The notes under the pieces are model-generated. The model was not told the origin of the DNA, did no database searches, and worked only from the letters and a program-made list of their open reading frames with translations. 64,000 nucleotides of DNA from the NCBI RefSeq assembly GCF_047948215.1, contig NC_134458.1, positions 134,605,571 through 134,669,570 on the forward strand. The letters run 5' to 3'. Source of the stretch: Lycorma delicatula. Its lineage: Eukaryota; Arthropoda; Insecta; Hemiptera; Fulgoridae. The position numbers were made by a program, and so were the translations under genes. Below, in pieces: positions 26,601 through 37,080 of the stretch. Numbering within the stretch: position 1 is the stretch's first letter; each line of letters starts with the position of its first letter.

Positions 26601-29600
26601 TACAAAATGGCGGCCATGTTTATTTTGCAATTCGTAATATTTCCGTAAACATTAGTTTTATCAAAATTTATGTTTTTTAAAATATTAAGCATTTTATTTT
26701 GAACAAAATGACATTTTATTTTTTAAAATCGGTTAACAATTAGCCGAGTTATGGCAGAAAATTGATGTTTTAATTCTTTGTCTGTTTTCATGTCCGCTGT
26801 ACGTTCAATTCGATTAAATATTAATTGTTTTTATTTATTCTTTATTCTAGTATTGTAAATTAGTATCAAATTAAGTAATAATTTTCTCACAATAACATTT
26901 AAAATTAAATAATAATAAAACAATTGATATAATTTTTCACGGCAACTATTACTGTTGATCATGTTAACAATGTAGAAATGAAACTTCCTTCAACAGGAAT
27001 GGTGTTCAAAACTATCACAACCAGCGCATATGGAGCGACAAGAATCCTCATGGTACTTTCCAAAGTAGCCAACAAAGATTTTCCTGAGCATATAAGCAGG
27101 TATTTTTAATGACTATCTTTTGGGTTCTGTCATTCAATCGTTTAAATGGAGAAAATTATCTTGCTCATTTAACCTAAAATCTTCATATTTTTTGGGAGAC
27201 CTACCTCTACAATTAAAGAGGAAATATGTGGTTTTACCACGATGGAGATCCATCACATTTCAGTCAGTTTGTATCAATTTCCTGCATGAAACTTCCCATG
27301 AAAAATGTATAGGCCGTGGAGGGCCAGCGCCCTGGCCTGCCCGATCATCATTGAGAATCTTCAACAAAGGATCCAAAATGAATTTCAAGAAATTAGGAAT
27401 ACTAACGGAATTTTTGAACGGTTAAGACAATCTCTCAGAAGACTGGAGACTTGTGTAATTTCTAATGGTGGATACTTTGAACATCTCTGATAACTTTTTA
27501 ACAATTGTTAACTGTTTAATTGCATCTAACGTTCTACAATAATTAACGTAAGATTGTCACAGGTAGTTGTTTTATTTTTTTAACTATTAGGTCCATTATT
27601 GTGCAAAAAATTATTGCTTAATTTGATACCAGTTTACAATTAACAATAGAATTAACAAGAAATAAAAACAATATGTAATCGAATTGAACGTAAAGTGGAG
27701 GACATGAAAACAGATACAAAATTACAACATCGATTTTCTGCCATAATTCGCTATTTGTTAACCGATTTAAAAAAAATAAAATGTCATTTTGTTCAAAATA
27801 AAAGGCTTAATATTTTAGCAATCAGGGGGCAGCGGGTGATACATGTAGCAGTCTCAATCTTTAAAGATTTCAATACCTCGACACAAAATGAACAAAATCC
27901 AAAACTGCAACACTACATTAAAGACCTCACAGTTTGTTATTAAAGCTATCAGCTAAATCAAAACTCTTTAATTTACATATTTATTTGAATCAATACGTTA
28001 CTTAGATCGGTAGATATGCGGCATTAAAGACAAAAGTGGCCATATCTCTTTTAAGTCGAATATTTCGGTTCAGAAAAATCATAGAGACATACAAAAACAG
28101 AAATAAAGCTAAAGTTTTAAGATTTTAAACAATTTTAATGCAGTTAACTGAAAAAATTTCATTTCCCCCATGTGCTCGATCAAACATGAAAAAAACTTTC
28201 TTTTCTTTTCATTGGTTTTTTTATTTTTATTTGATGATTTTTAACTCTGAAGTATACTGTCAAAAAGTAGAGTATTCAAGCTTTAACCTTTTTTTTTTTT
28301 TTTTTTTTATTCGTCTCTCTAACCTTCTTGGTAGCAAAGTTAAAGTAGTTTGAATACAATCATTTTTTATCATAAAAGTGCCCCTTTAATTTTTTTCTAC
28401 TAGTGTAGTAGGTATTATATTTTAGTTTGAAATATCAGGAAAACATCATTTTTGCTCCTTTTTTATTTTTTAATCAGCCATTGCCTTCATACACCACCTG
28501 AATGCCCCCAGTTTTTGGTGGGCTTTCTACCACTCCCCCTTGAAGGCCTCCAGCACCTACAAAGGGGTGTTTCGCCCACTATGAGAACAAATGGTTTAGA
28601 GCAATGAATGATCTGACAGGCTCTCAGAAAATCAGAAACAACCGAGAAAGTTTGGTAGCTACTAACAGAAGATCATAGAATAACAATCAGAAAGACTGAA
28701 AGTGAAGGAGAAGTTTTATTTGGGTTAGTGCAATCAATTGTGATTGATAATCTTTCCATCTGTCATGTCAATGCAAAATATTTTCCAAGACTGGTCACTT
28801 CTAACCAAAAAGAAAACTGTCTCTGTGTTGCATGTAATATGATGGATTCCAAGAGTGCTGTCAAACTTGATTTTATAAAGAAAATCATAATTGGAGATGG
28901 GACCTGGATTTGCAGTTAATTCCTCAGATAAAGGCACGGTCATCTCAACAGAAAGTGCTCCCTTGTTGAAGAAGTTACAAGTGTGTGAGAAAAGTAATGA
29001 GATTGGTAACACTGCAAGCGATCTGGTAACGCTGTGTCTACCGGTCTGTGCTAGACCGGTTTGTTCATCCCTTCTACATGCTCAGTACGAGTTTCAACTC
29101 GGTTCAGCCAACACATTATTTTTGACAGCAACATCAATGATGTGTTTTTATTGTGTGTTATGAAAATGGAGCATCAGAATTTAGAGCAACGTTGTGCAAT
29201 CAAGTTTTGTGTTAAACTTGGGGAATCTGTGAGTGTAACCTTTGAAAAGTTGAAACAGGTCTATGGAGAACATTGCTTATCAAGAACACAAGTTTCCGCT
29301 GACACAAATCATTTTTGGAAGGCCGAGAACATGTTGAAGATCAACCTCACTCAGGGAGACCTTCAACTTCAAAATCTGACGAAAATGTTGAGCGTGGGAG
29401 GGTTCTTGTGAGATCAGACCGTCGTTTAACAATAAGGATGATGAGTGAACAGTTAAATTTAAACACTTTCACCATACATCAAATTTTGACAGACGATTTG
29501 GACATGTGAAAGGTTTGTGCGAAATTGGTGCTGAAAAACCTCACAACAGAACAGAAGGACAATCGAAGAAACATGTGCGTTGATCTTCTTGAGAAGATTA

Positions 29601-32600
29601 ACAATTCGATTGAATTCTTCAATCGTGTGATCACAGGTGATGAATCCTGGATATTTGAGTACGATCCTGAAACAAAGCGGCAAAGCGAAGAGTGGCACAC
29701 TCCGTCATCTCGGCCGAAAAAATGTAGAATGAGCAAATCAAAGATCAAAACCATGCTGATTTGCTTTTTTGACAGAAGGGGTATCATGCATAAAGAATTT
29801 GTTCCTCCAGGACAAACTGTCAATCAAGTGTTTTACAAAGATGTCCTTGAAAGGCTCAGGTAAAGAGTGATTCGCGTGAGACCAGACATTGCAGACAAGT
29901 AGATGCTTCATCATGACAATGCTCCGTGTCACACGGCCATTTCTATCAGGGAATTTTTGACATCAAAACGCATGCCTACGGTTCCTCAACCCCCCTATTC
30001 ACCTGATTTGAGTCCTTGTGACTTTTTCCTTTTCCTGAAATTGAAACGTCTTGAAAGGACGTCATTTTGGAACTCTGGAAAACATTCAAAAGACTGTGAC
30101 TGACCAGTTAAAAGCCCTACCAGTTGGAGTCTTCCAGCGCTGCTACCAGGAGTGGGAACAACTCTGCCGGTGTATAGCTGCCCAAGGGAACTATTTGAAG
30201 GGGATAATATTGTTGTTTGAAAAAAATAAAAACTGGTAAGTAAAAAGTCGGTCTCATTACTTTTCCCACACACCTCGTATACAAATCATGAAACAATGTT
30301 GATGTCATGTTACTTTCCTGGCTACAGCAGCTTTCTTTTTTTAAGTCAAAAAAGTTACATCATTTTTTCCAGTAAAGAGTTGGTCTTCTAAGTTTTGTGC
30401 CTAAAGGAGACATTTAAAAAAGATTTTAACAAAAAAATAGATTTAAATAAATTGCAACTAATCTGCAGAAAATTTTGTTATTTCAGTGCTCTTAAATCCA
30501 AAAAAATTATTTTTATCAGACAGAGATTTGTACAGATGTTTGTATGTTGGCCTAATCTTATTCAATTAACTCTGGACTCTGGAACAGATGCTATTAACAA
30601 CTCTGGACTCTGTAGACAGATTTTCTTTAAACTTGGTAGAGAGGTACTTTATTCAAGGGAAAGATTATATTAAATTCTTGTAAAAATTTGAATTTGGGGA
30701 AGGGGTTTGAAAAAAATAAAATTTCATATCTTTACTGGCACACTTTAGAAAAACATTTTTCGTACAAAAGTTGAAGTTTTTTTTATCAAGATCATAAATT
30801 TCCAAAAAAAATTATTTAATATTTACCCCCTACCAAAAAATCGCTATAATTTGTCTTAAATACATATTGCTTCAGAAAAGTTTTGTCCATCCCATTCCAG
30901 TGGTCTGTGGTGACAAAAATATTTTTTAAATTAAAAAAAAACTATTTTAAATTGAAATCCATCTCACAAGTTACCCACTGCATTTGAAATGTAAAAATAT
31001 TAATTTTTTATACTTGTTACTCTAGTTTCTTAAAAAAAAAAGCTAATAATGTTATAGGCTTAAAGTGATTGGATGGAAAAATGAACTTATGCAATTCATT
31101 ATCGCCTTTTTTACAGTTTTCTTTGACCATCAGGGTGCAATTCATTATGAATGTGCTCTTAATAGTCAGACAGTTAACAAGGGAGTACAATCATATTGTT
31201 CATCATCATCAAGGTACTGTTACAAACAACACATCAAATAACCACACACCTATGGCCAAGTTGTGACTGGTTGATTCATAATGACCTGTGGGTGTAGCTT
31301 ACCAATTGAAACTCATTCTGACTTTTTCTAATAAAGCACAAATTCAGCAGCCTCTCTACTCTTCGCAATTTCAATAATGGCTCTGTGAATTTTCTGGCTC
31401 TTTCCAAGCCTCACTATGCTACTGAAATGAAGAAGGTTTTATGAGATAGAAGAGATCAAAATAAACGTGGTGAAGGGTCTGTTGAACATTCCAAACATAG
31501 ATTATGAAAAATGATTCCAGCAGTGGAAGAACCACTAGGAGAAGTGTGTGAACTTATGTGTACTTCGAAGAAAACTTCAAAGTACAGCTTCAAAGTAGTT
31601 TTCTAAATATTAAGCTATTTTTTCTAGCCTAAGGTCATACCATTTAATCACATTTTGTGAACTGAAGTGTATAATTTTCAGAAAATGTACTTCCTAAAAC
31701 CAGACCTTCTTGTTCCTAAGAATTACTAAATGGTTTAAGATACATCTTGAGATCCATTACTAGATTGTGTTGATCTGTTTAAATTACTGTATTTTTTTAT
31801 TTTTGTAGTTTGGTGGGTGCAAAAGAGGTGCATCTGCTAAACGGTCTTTTCCAGAGGTTTCCATATCAAGTAGTGGTACATTAAGTCTAAATTTAGGCTG
31901 AAGTTCTTTTCAGGTAAAATCTTTTGGTTTCAATAACTTTTGGTTCTTTCTGAAGAATTCTCATGATCCAAGAGAACAGTATTTCATTCTAGCTAAGAAT
32001 TTGATAGATATAAAACCCTGAAAAAATCAAAACAAGTCTTGTAATGTTTATTATCTTAAAGGTGAAATGGCCTGAAGTCTAGATTGTGATTTAAATATTG
32101 ATTTTTGTTAATTTTATTTTTCAATACTTTTATCAGTTTTATTTTGTGTATCAAATTAATAATACAATGCTCTAATTTGCAATTTCATATTGTTCCTTTA
32201 TGTACATAGGTAATTCTATGCAAAGATGTATCTGGAAAAGTTGGTCTGCGATTAATTGCCAGAAACAATGGCATCCATGTGAGCTCTGTGAGCAAAGAAT
32301 CTCCTGCTGCTATGTGTAATATTCGATTTGGTGATCAAGTTCTTCAAGTTAATAACGTGAATGTTGCTGGGTTTTCTAAAGAACAAATTCATGATTTGTT
32401 TCACAAAAGTGGTGTTAATGGAATTAAAGTTCTTGTTTGTGATAGGTAAATGCTTTATTATTTCTGTTATCCATATTTTATTATAATTATTTAATTTTTT
32501 TTTCAATTACATTGTAATAGAGTCACATGACTTTTATTGGTGACATGTGTATCGTGTAAACCCACTTCTAAATACTCATCCCACTTCAAGCCAGAAACAT

Positions 32601-35093
32601 TTTACATTTCAATAACTTCAAATAGGGTAGTATTTAATTGATTGATGATTACTACTAAATGATTTAGTTATTATTTTTCACAATTTTTTGTCGCTCTAAT
32701 TTTTATTTGATCTCAAAATTAAACTGAGTAAGTTAACCATTAAGTAGTTTAGGTAGTTTCTCTGTTCCCTAAATTGTCAATTATCATATTATTTATATCA
32801 ATGTTTTATTTTTTATTATTTATGTTACCTGTTACTTTATCTAGGTAAGTATATATTCAGGATTATGTACATATAATACATATAAAGATCTTGTATTCAT
32901 AATGTAATTAAACACTTTTTTGAGATAATATAATTGTACACTAAATTGATCACTAATTATTTAAAAATATTTATCACAGTTTTTCTTATTGCCACAACCC
33001 ATGTAACATATCTTAAATACAATAATTTCTTTGAAAGCAATAAGCTCATCATGCAGTCATTTCTTGTCGTGTATAGAGTCAAGATATCACTTGAAGAGCT
33101 GAATATTGCTTACATTTCATTGGATTTGCTTGCTGATATGCAGTAGTACATTTCTTTCTGTGAAGAAGTCAGTGGGAAATCGCTTCACTCCTGATTTCCT
33201 CTAGTAACATAGGCATGGGATGCTTGTTCAGAGAATGGCTGTGCTATTTTTAAGAGGGTGTGTTTTGTCAGGTTGTTTATAATCACTATGGTTATGATAT
33301 TTAATGTATACAACATATTGATAATATCAGGAATGGTATGTGAACTATTTCATAGATAATAAAGAAGTACTGCTCTAACAACTGCTCAGAAGGATCATAG
33401 AAAAGTCTTGATTAGAGCAGTATTACAATGAACAAAGTTAATGAATAAAAAAGAGAAATAATTATAATCTGTTGTTAATTCATAAAAGTCAGAGATGTAA
33501 AGTAATAATCTCAGAAAATACATGATATTAAGTAAATAATAATAAAGAATAAAATAAGAATATTTTGTGACATTAATATTTGAGTATATATTTAAATTCA
33601 CGTTAGATTAGGATGCAGAAAATTTAGGTACATCTAGTTATTATTATTATTATTATGAAAAAAACTCAAAATCTAAGTAATATGTTTATATGAAGGGCAA
33701 TTTTTTAATTTTAAATAATACAGAAAGAATAAGTGTAAAAAAATAAATTGCTCCGAAAAAAATGTAGATCTTTTAGACTGGTAATTCATGCAGTGATTTT
33801 AAAGCCTAAAAACAATTTTAGCAAGGGATAGATATCCATTGCTAAAATACCTATCTACTTCACAACCTACCTTTCTTAACCTCACCTCATAATATCCTCA
33901 TAATAGCTACCTCAAGTATCTACCTTTCTTGACCTCACAAGATTATTTGAATTTTCTTGGTTCAAAGTCTTTTCACTTGTACATATGTTTTTCTAAGTAA
34001 AACATTTTTTTGCAGTTTCATTGTCTTATACCAAAATTATACTAAATTATTGTTCAATAATTGATTTTAGCTCACGTCAGACTGACCAGTTCTGCTAATT
34101 GAATCACAATGATAAAAACTGACATTGAGTAACATGGTTCAAATTCAATCTAAAGTTAACTATCTTAATTTTTGATTAAATTTCAACATGTGTTTTGTAG
34201 ATGTGCAGAATATGTATTACTGATAATGTAAACCGCTTCCTCACACACAACCAGCACATTGGCATTAAACATATTTGAATGAATAAAAAAGAATTAAAAA
34301 TAGTATTTTAGGAGAGTATAAATAAATATAAAATATAATTAAGCATTCAATAATCATTTGTGCACTTCATATTAAAATGATAGGTTGAATTTATATCATT
34401 ATAACATACTGGTCTCACATCGAAGCAGAAAGCATCTCTGTATCTTATTACTGCAAAAGTTGTCTTATTTTGTAGTCATTTGATCTTAGGTATTTAGCAA
34501 CTGCTAATGAGTGCTGAACGATATACAACAGTACCATTTCCAATTAATAGTTTCTGTTAATGTAAATAGAAAATCATTTTGAATGACTATTTTACGATTG
34601 GAAACCAGCACCACTAATATTTAGTGTAGTGGTACAAAATGTTGTTTTCTTTATAACATAATACTCATAAAAACTTCAGTCAAGCTTGTTTTGTAACTGT
34701 GACTTTAGATTTTATGTCATTATTATGAAGAGAAATTAATGTTTTAAAAAACAAATTTAATGTTTACTTGAAACATCATTTTAATTTAATATTGTCTTAT
34801 CTTTTATGATGTAATTCACCAAGAAATTCCTGCCACCACTAAATTCCTGCAAAAGGTAGAATGTAGAGGAGTGTAATCCCTATTGTAATACAGTATAAAT
34901 AAATTGTTTTAAAAACAATTAAAACCATCTTTAATTGATCCAGAGGACTATTTATCAGGTCACATAGTAGCATATAGAAAGAGAAGCTATTAAAATCAAG
35001 CATTATCATATGCCTTAAAGCTAAATTTTTATATGTAAACTTATATAGCCAGTTAACACACAGCATCTTATAACTTTATAACTGATATAGATT

Positions 35094-35152
<59 letters not shown>

Positions 35153-35557
35153 GTGCACGTGTGCATGCACACTGTAGAAAATAATTTAAAAAATAATCTT
35201 TTTAAAGTGCATTACTACTATATTTATCTTCATTAATTCATATTTTGATTTATTTTTATTTAATTGTCCAGGCCACTGGAAAGACCAGTTACTCTTCAAA
35301 AGGATGGCATTGGTAATATTGGAATCCAGTTTAAGAATGGTAAAATTATTGGTTTAGTACAAAATTCTTCATCTACTAGAAATGGTTTACTTACAGAACA
35401 TCATTTGTTAGAAGTTGATGGACATGATGTTGTTGGTTTAAGCGATCAAGAAATATATGCAATCATTGAAGCGGCTCCAAAAGTGGTTACTGTTAAAATT
35501 ATTCCATCACTTATTTATAAAGATATGGTCAAAAATAAGTATTGTATAAATTGTTAA
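17602..35557 (+). CDS. Sdcbp: Syntenin (tandem PDZ adaptor), five coding exons
   Basis: Joined exons 17602-17652, 20144-20377, 25579-25704, 32210-32445 and 35272-35557 give a continuous frame of 933 nt (310 residues; human syntenin-1 is 298). Order: N-terminal region with short linear motifs (residues 1-95), linker (96-137), PDZ1 (from about 137, carboxylate loop KVGLRL), PDZ2 (from about 220, loop NIGIQF). Key family matches are MSL...LEDM at the start, RFGDQVLQVN in PDZ1, and STRNGLLTEHHLLEVDG in PDZ2. In known species syntenin is a cytosolic, membrane-associated scaffold that binds syndecan tails and phosphoinositides and links them to ALIX in exosome formation; the role here is inferred by homology. 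The introns (about 2.5, 5.2, 6.5 and 2.8 kb) are full of transposons. The C-terminus looks non-canonical. The identity is secure; the exact last exon is not. Confidence 0.93.
17653..20143. other. Syntenin intron 1 of the coding part
   Basis: GT-AG intron of 2491 bases. It holds the foldback at 17782-18180. A minus-strand frame at 18550-18813 (LLLYNTKQWLYPQVLSIIL) has a slightly higher GC content and may be a remnant of some element, but I cannot name it. Nothing else was seen. Confidence 0.7.
17782..18180. repeat. Foldback element with arms of 120-160 bp
   Basis: The outer 39 bases (17782-17820, core TTAGTTATTTAAACTAGTGAC) match the complement of 18142-18180 with few differences. The inner parts GCCATTATAGAATTCATC and CATCTTGTGCATAAT near 17918-17945 match the complement of 18050-18090. 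The left arm carries about 40 extra bases. The loop is about 110 bases. It is probably a MITE; it starts 130 bases after a splice donor. Confidence 0.7.
20144..20377 (+). CDS. Sdcbp: Syntenin exon encoding the N-terminal motif region
   Basis: A long pyrimidine tract and TAG precede 20144; the donor GTATTT starts at 20378. It has 78 codons, phase 0 at both ends. A second in-frame acceptor (TTGCAG, ending 20149) would remove two residues (LQ). The product is rich in Ser and Pro and contains PSAP, PPPY and, about 19 residues later, LYPKL. These are in other proteins the docking sites for TSG101, NEDD4-type WW domains and ALIX respectively. The end of the exon (SEFMNFEFSSAVIAANMPE) aligns with the human segment around SQYMGLSLNEEEIRAN. 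Confidence 0.9.
20378..25578. other. Syntenin intron 2 of the coding part
   Basis: GT-AG intron of 5201 bases. No exon or named element was recognised. Two segments, 23012-23060 and 24566-24612, share GTTACCTA.A.TCATTACTACTTAAT and are copies of one dispersed repeat. The stretch 20870-21240 reads like a decayed transposase on the minus strand but gives no firm motif. Confidence 0.5.
25579..25704 (+). CDS. Sdcbp: Syntenin linker exon
   Basis: The acceptor TTTTACAG ends at 25578 and the donor GTAATT starts at 25705. It has 42 codons, phase 0 both sides. The encoded linker contains VIVPLSVQPPDLQPAKD and ends in RIRE, equal in position to human GIREVILCKD just before PDZ1. There is no domain of its own. 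Conservation is lower than in the PDZ exons, as expected for this region. Confidence 0.88.
26100..26240 (+). mobile_element. tRNA-derived SINE, head portion
   Basis: A box A-like TTGGAATGGTAG (26114-26125) is followed 41 bases later by box B GGTTTGAATCC (26155-26165, consensus GGTTCGANTCC). The text between (CATCTCAGCCTTTCTTTCAGGGGTCCTG split over 26127-26154) is the usual body of an insect tRNA-type SINE head. The 3' end is not clear. Confidence 0.6.
26679..27817 (+). mobile_element. DNA transposon with about 270-bp inverted arms and a partial DUF4817-type transposase
   Basis: Arms 26679-26960 and about 27540-27817 are reverse complements; clear blocks are TTTTGAACAAAATGACATTT, GTTCAATTCGATTA and GGTATCAAATTAAGCAATAA (with small differences). 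The middle encodes a broken DDE transposase on the + strand. NETSFNRNGVQNYHNQRIWS starts near 26976, then KNPHGTFQ, LNGENYLAHL, MWFYHDGDPSHFS (second Asp), GRGGPAPWPARS (27311-27346), then after a deletion IIENLQQRIQNEFQEI and FERLRQSL to GGYFEHL and TGA at 27488. This order is that of the insect DUF4817-associated IS630-like transposases. The first catalytic Asp position reads Asn and the third Asp block is deleted. Confidence 0.75.
28978..30277 (+). mobile_element. Full-length decayed mariner (D,D34D)
   Basis: The 1300-bp element has inverted termini, GTGTGTG[AG]GAAAAGTAATGAGA, at 28981-29003 and on the complement strand at 30252-30274. TA flanks both ends (28976-28977 and 30278-30279). The left terminus is one base shorter than the right. 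The transposase gene inside is listed separately. It sits in the third coding intron of syntenin in the same direction as the gene. Confidence 0.9.
29160..30239 (+). pseudogene. Mariner transposase, frameshifted with three stops
   Basis: From ATG 29160 the frame reads NLEQRCAIKFCVKLGESV (N-terminal HTH region) and SRTQV, then shifts frame near 29310 to EGREHVEDQPHSGRPSTS and ...DRRLTIRMMSEQLNLN. In-frame stops follow at 29507 (TGA), 29861 (TAA) and about 29900 (TAG). The catalytic block is present: VITGDESWIFEYD (first Asp), LHHDNAPCH (second) and YSPDLSPCDFFLFL (third, with exactly 34 residues between the second and third). A further shift near 30045 restores FGTLENIQ and VTDQLKALP. Intact family members are about 345 residues. 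All three Asp codons survive, but no protein can be made. Confidence 0.9.
32210..32445 (+). CDS. Sdcbp: Syntenin exon encoding PDZ1
   Basis: The acceptor TGTACATAG ends at 32209 and the donor GTAAAT starts at 32446. It has 236 nt (78 codons plus two bases of an Arg codon). It begins VILCKDVSGKVGLRL, with the PDZ carboxylate-binding loop KVGLRL (human KIGLRL). It continues through NNGIHVSSVSKESPAA and RFGDQVLQVN, the latter nearly identical to human RFGDQVLQIN. The exon covers the whole of PDZ1, which in vertebrates binds syndecan and other C-termini with PDZ2. Confidence 0.93.
32446..35271. other. Syntenin intron 4 of the coding part
   Basis: GT-AG intron of 2826 bases. It contains a short ATT run near 33639-33655 and the CT microsatellite at 35096-35148. 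No exon or named element was recognised. Confidence 0.7.
35096..35148. repeat. (CT)n microsatellite
   Basis: About 26 uninterrupted CT units, followed by a GTGCACGTGTGCATGCACAC purine-pyrimidine alternation. It lies about 125 bases before the PDZ2 exon. In principle it could extend the pyrimidine-rich context of that acceptor, but it is too far upstream to be the normal tract. Confidence 0.95.
35272..35557 (+). CDS. Sdcbp: Syntenin exon encoding PDZ2 and apparent C-terminus
   Basis: The acceptor TTGTCCAG ends at 35271; the first base completes the split Arg codon. It encodes PLERPVTL, then PDZ2 with loop NIGIQF (human HVGFIF) and the highly conserved RNGLLTEH. After YKDMVK the frame reads NKYCINC and stops (TAA 35555-35557). 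Human syntenin continues here for 17 residues ending in DHTIPEV. A GT at 35539 (AAAAATAA|GTATTG) lies exactly where that tail would begin, so the last few codons may be intron read-through. No tail exon was recognised downstream. Confidence 0.88.
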
Positions 35558-35704
35558 AATAATTTATCATTTCTGTATATTTTAGTATTTATTTCCTTAG
35601 AAATACAAATTATAGTTACAGTTTGTGGCTCTTTGAATTTGTGCCTGATGATGATGTTCAAGTAGCTGTGGGACTTTAGTGTTTGATCTATGAACCTGGA
35701 AAGG

Positions 35705-35710
35705 AATAAA
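35705..35710 (+). promoter_or_regulatory. Candidate polyadenylation signal for syntenin
   Basis: An AATAAA hexamer lies 148 bases after the apparent stop codon. The region is AT-rich and many AATAAA-like strings occur further on, so this is only the first plausible site. If a further coding exon exists it would be bypassed in the full-length transcript. Confidence 0.35.
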
Positions 35711-37023
35711 AATATGAGGGGTTTGGCTTATATTTTGAAAATGGTAAAGTTATTTCACTTCCAGTTTTTTTGGTTGTAAAATTTCATTCCTGTTTATTTT
35801 TCCTAAAAAAATTTATTTATTTAAAAAAAGGATAACATTAAATATCATATAATTATCTGCATAAATAATGGTCCTAACCACTTGCTGCCACCAGCAATTC
35901 CATATGTGCATGCATAAGATACGTACCCTCCATAAAATAAAATGATGAATTATTAAATAATAATTAATAAAACCCATAATATAATTAATAAAATTTCATG
36001 TTATTCTTTGTTTGTGTTTTTTAATATTAACTCATATTGAAAAACATAGAAAGGTTCTTAACTCTTCAGATTGCTGAGTCTAATCTGACTGTTTTCAGTT
36101 GATTACAAAGGTCACAATATTCATCCGAGGTTTTCTTCTTTCAATATTCATCCGAGTTACACTTTCTAAATAAAATTGTTTGAATATCAATATTTTATAT
36201 TTGTTGTGTTATACTGATTACTGATTTCCATAATGCTAGCTTAAATTTTGAGATTATAGTAATGTTTTAAAAATGTCAATATTTTATTTAAACTGATGTT
36301 AAGGATTATGTTACTCTGATAGTAAGAACATTGTAATGGGTTTATCCAAAGTGTTATGAATATATGCTTATAGAAAACACAATACAGAAAAATAGATAAA
36401 GAAATGAATTGTATAATTACAACTAGAAACTTATTAACACTAACTATATAACAGAATAAATGTGTAAGAAAATATTAACAAACAGTTTACTCATTACTTC
36501 AAATAAAGAAAAGAAGTAAAAGGTAAAAGATATTTAAATAATAAATTCAATAATAAGATAACAGAGAGCTTAGTAATTAGAATTATAGGAAAAATATAAA
36601 GACAAAAGAGATTTAAAAAAAGTAAAAAATCCAATGTAGCTGAACATCATGAACATCATGTAAAAAGTAAAAATACATCATGTATGTTACATAGAGAACA
36701 AAATGTAAATTCTGAAAATAAATAAAAACATTCATGAAAAAAAAACAATAAGGAAAATATCTTATTGCAAAATCAAAAATAACATAGTTTAATGAACTCA
36801 CAGGCAAACTTTAAGAGTCATTTTTTTATATAAATTAGCAGAGAGATAATGAAGATTGGTCTACTACCTGTTTTGTTAGTTACAAATACTGAAAAATATT
36901 ATTAGTTACATTTAAGTTATTAACAAAGAAATAGAGGTATTTTAAATAATAATTTATTGTTTTTGATGACACAATTTTTAAAATGAAACAACTGAGGTAA
37001 TTCCAAAAACAATATGACACATT

Positions 37024-37080
<57 letters not shown>

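Larger units (their letters stand above)
25705..32209. other. Syntenin intron 3 of the coding part
   Basis: GT-AG intron of 6505 bases, mainly filled with transposons: a SINE at about 26100, the long-armed element 26679-27817 and the mariner 28978-30277. The parts 27818-28977 and 30280-32209 show no exon that I recognise. Confidence 0.7.

Noticed and set aside
28734..29012. Minus-strand open frame of 92 codons next to the mariner
   Set aside because: It overlaps the mariner terminus and has no recognisable content on either side.
31807..31918. Possible cassette exon in syntenin intron 3 (TTTTTGTAG acceptor, TTTCAG|GTAAAA donor)
   Set aside because: In the syntenin phase it reads FGGCKRGASAKRSFPEVSIS and then meets a stop before the donor; it has no counterpart in syntenin proteins and sits among repeats.
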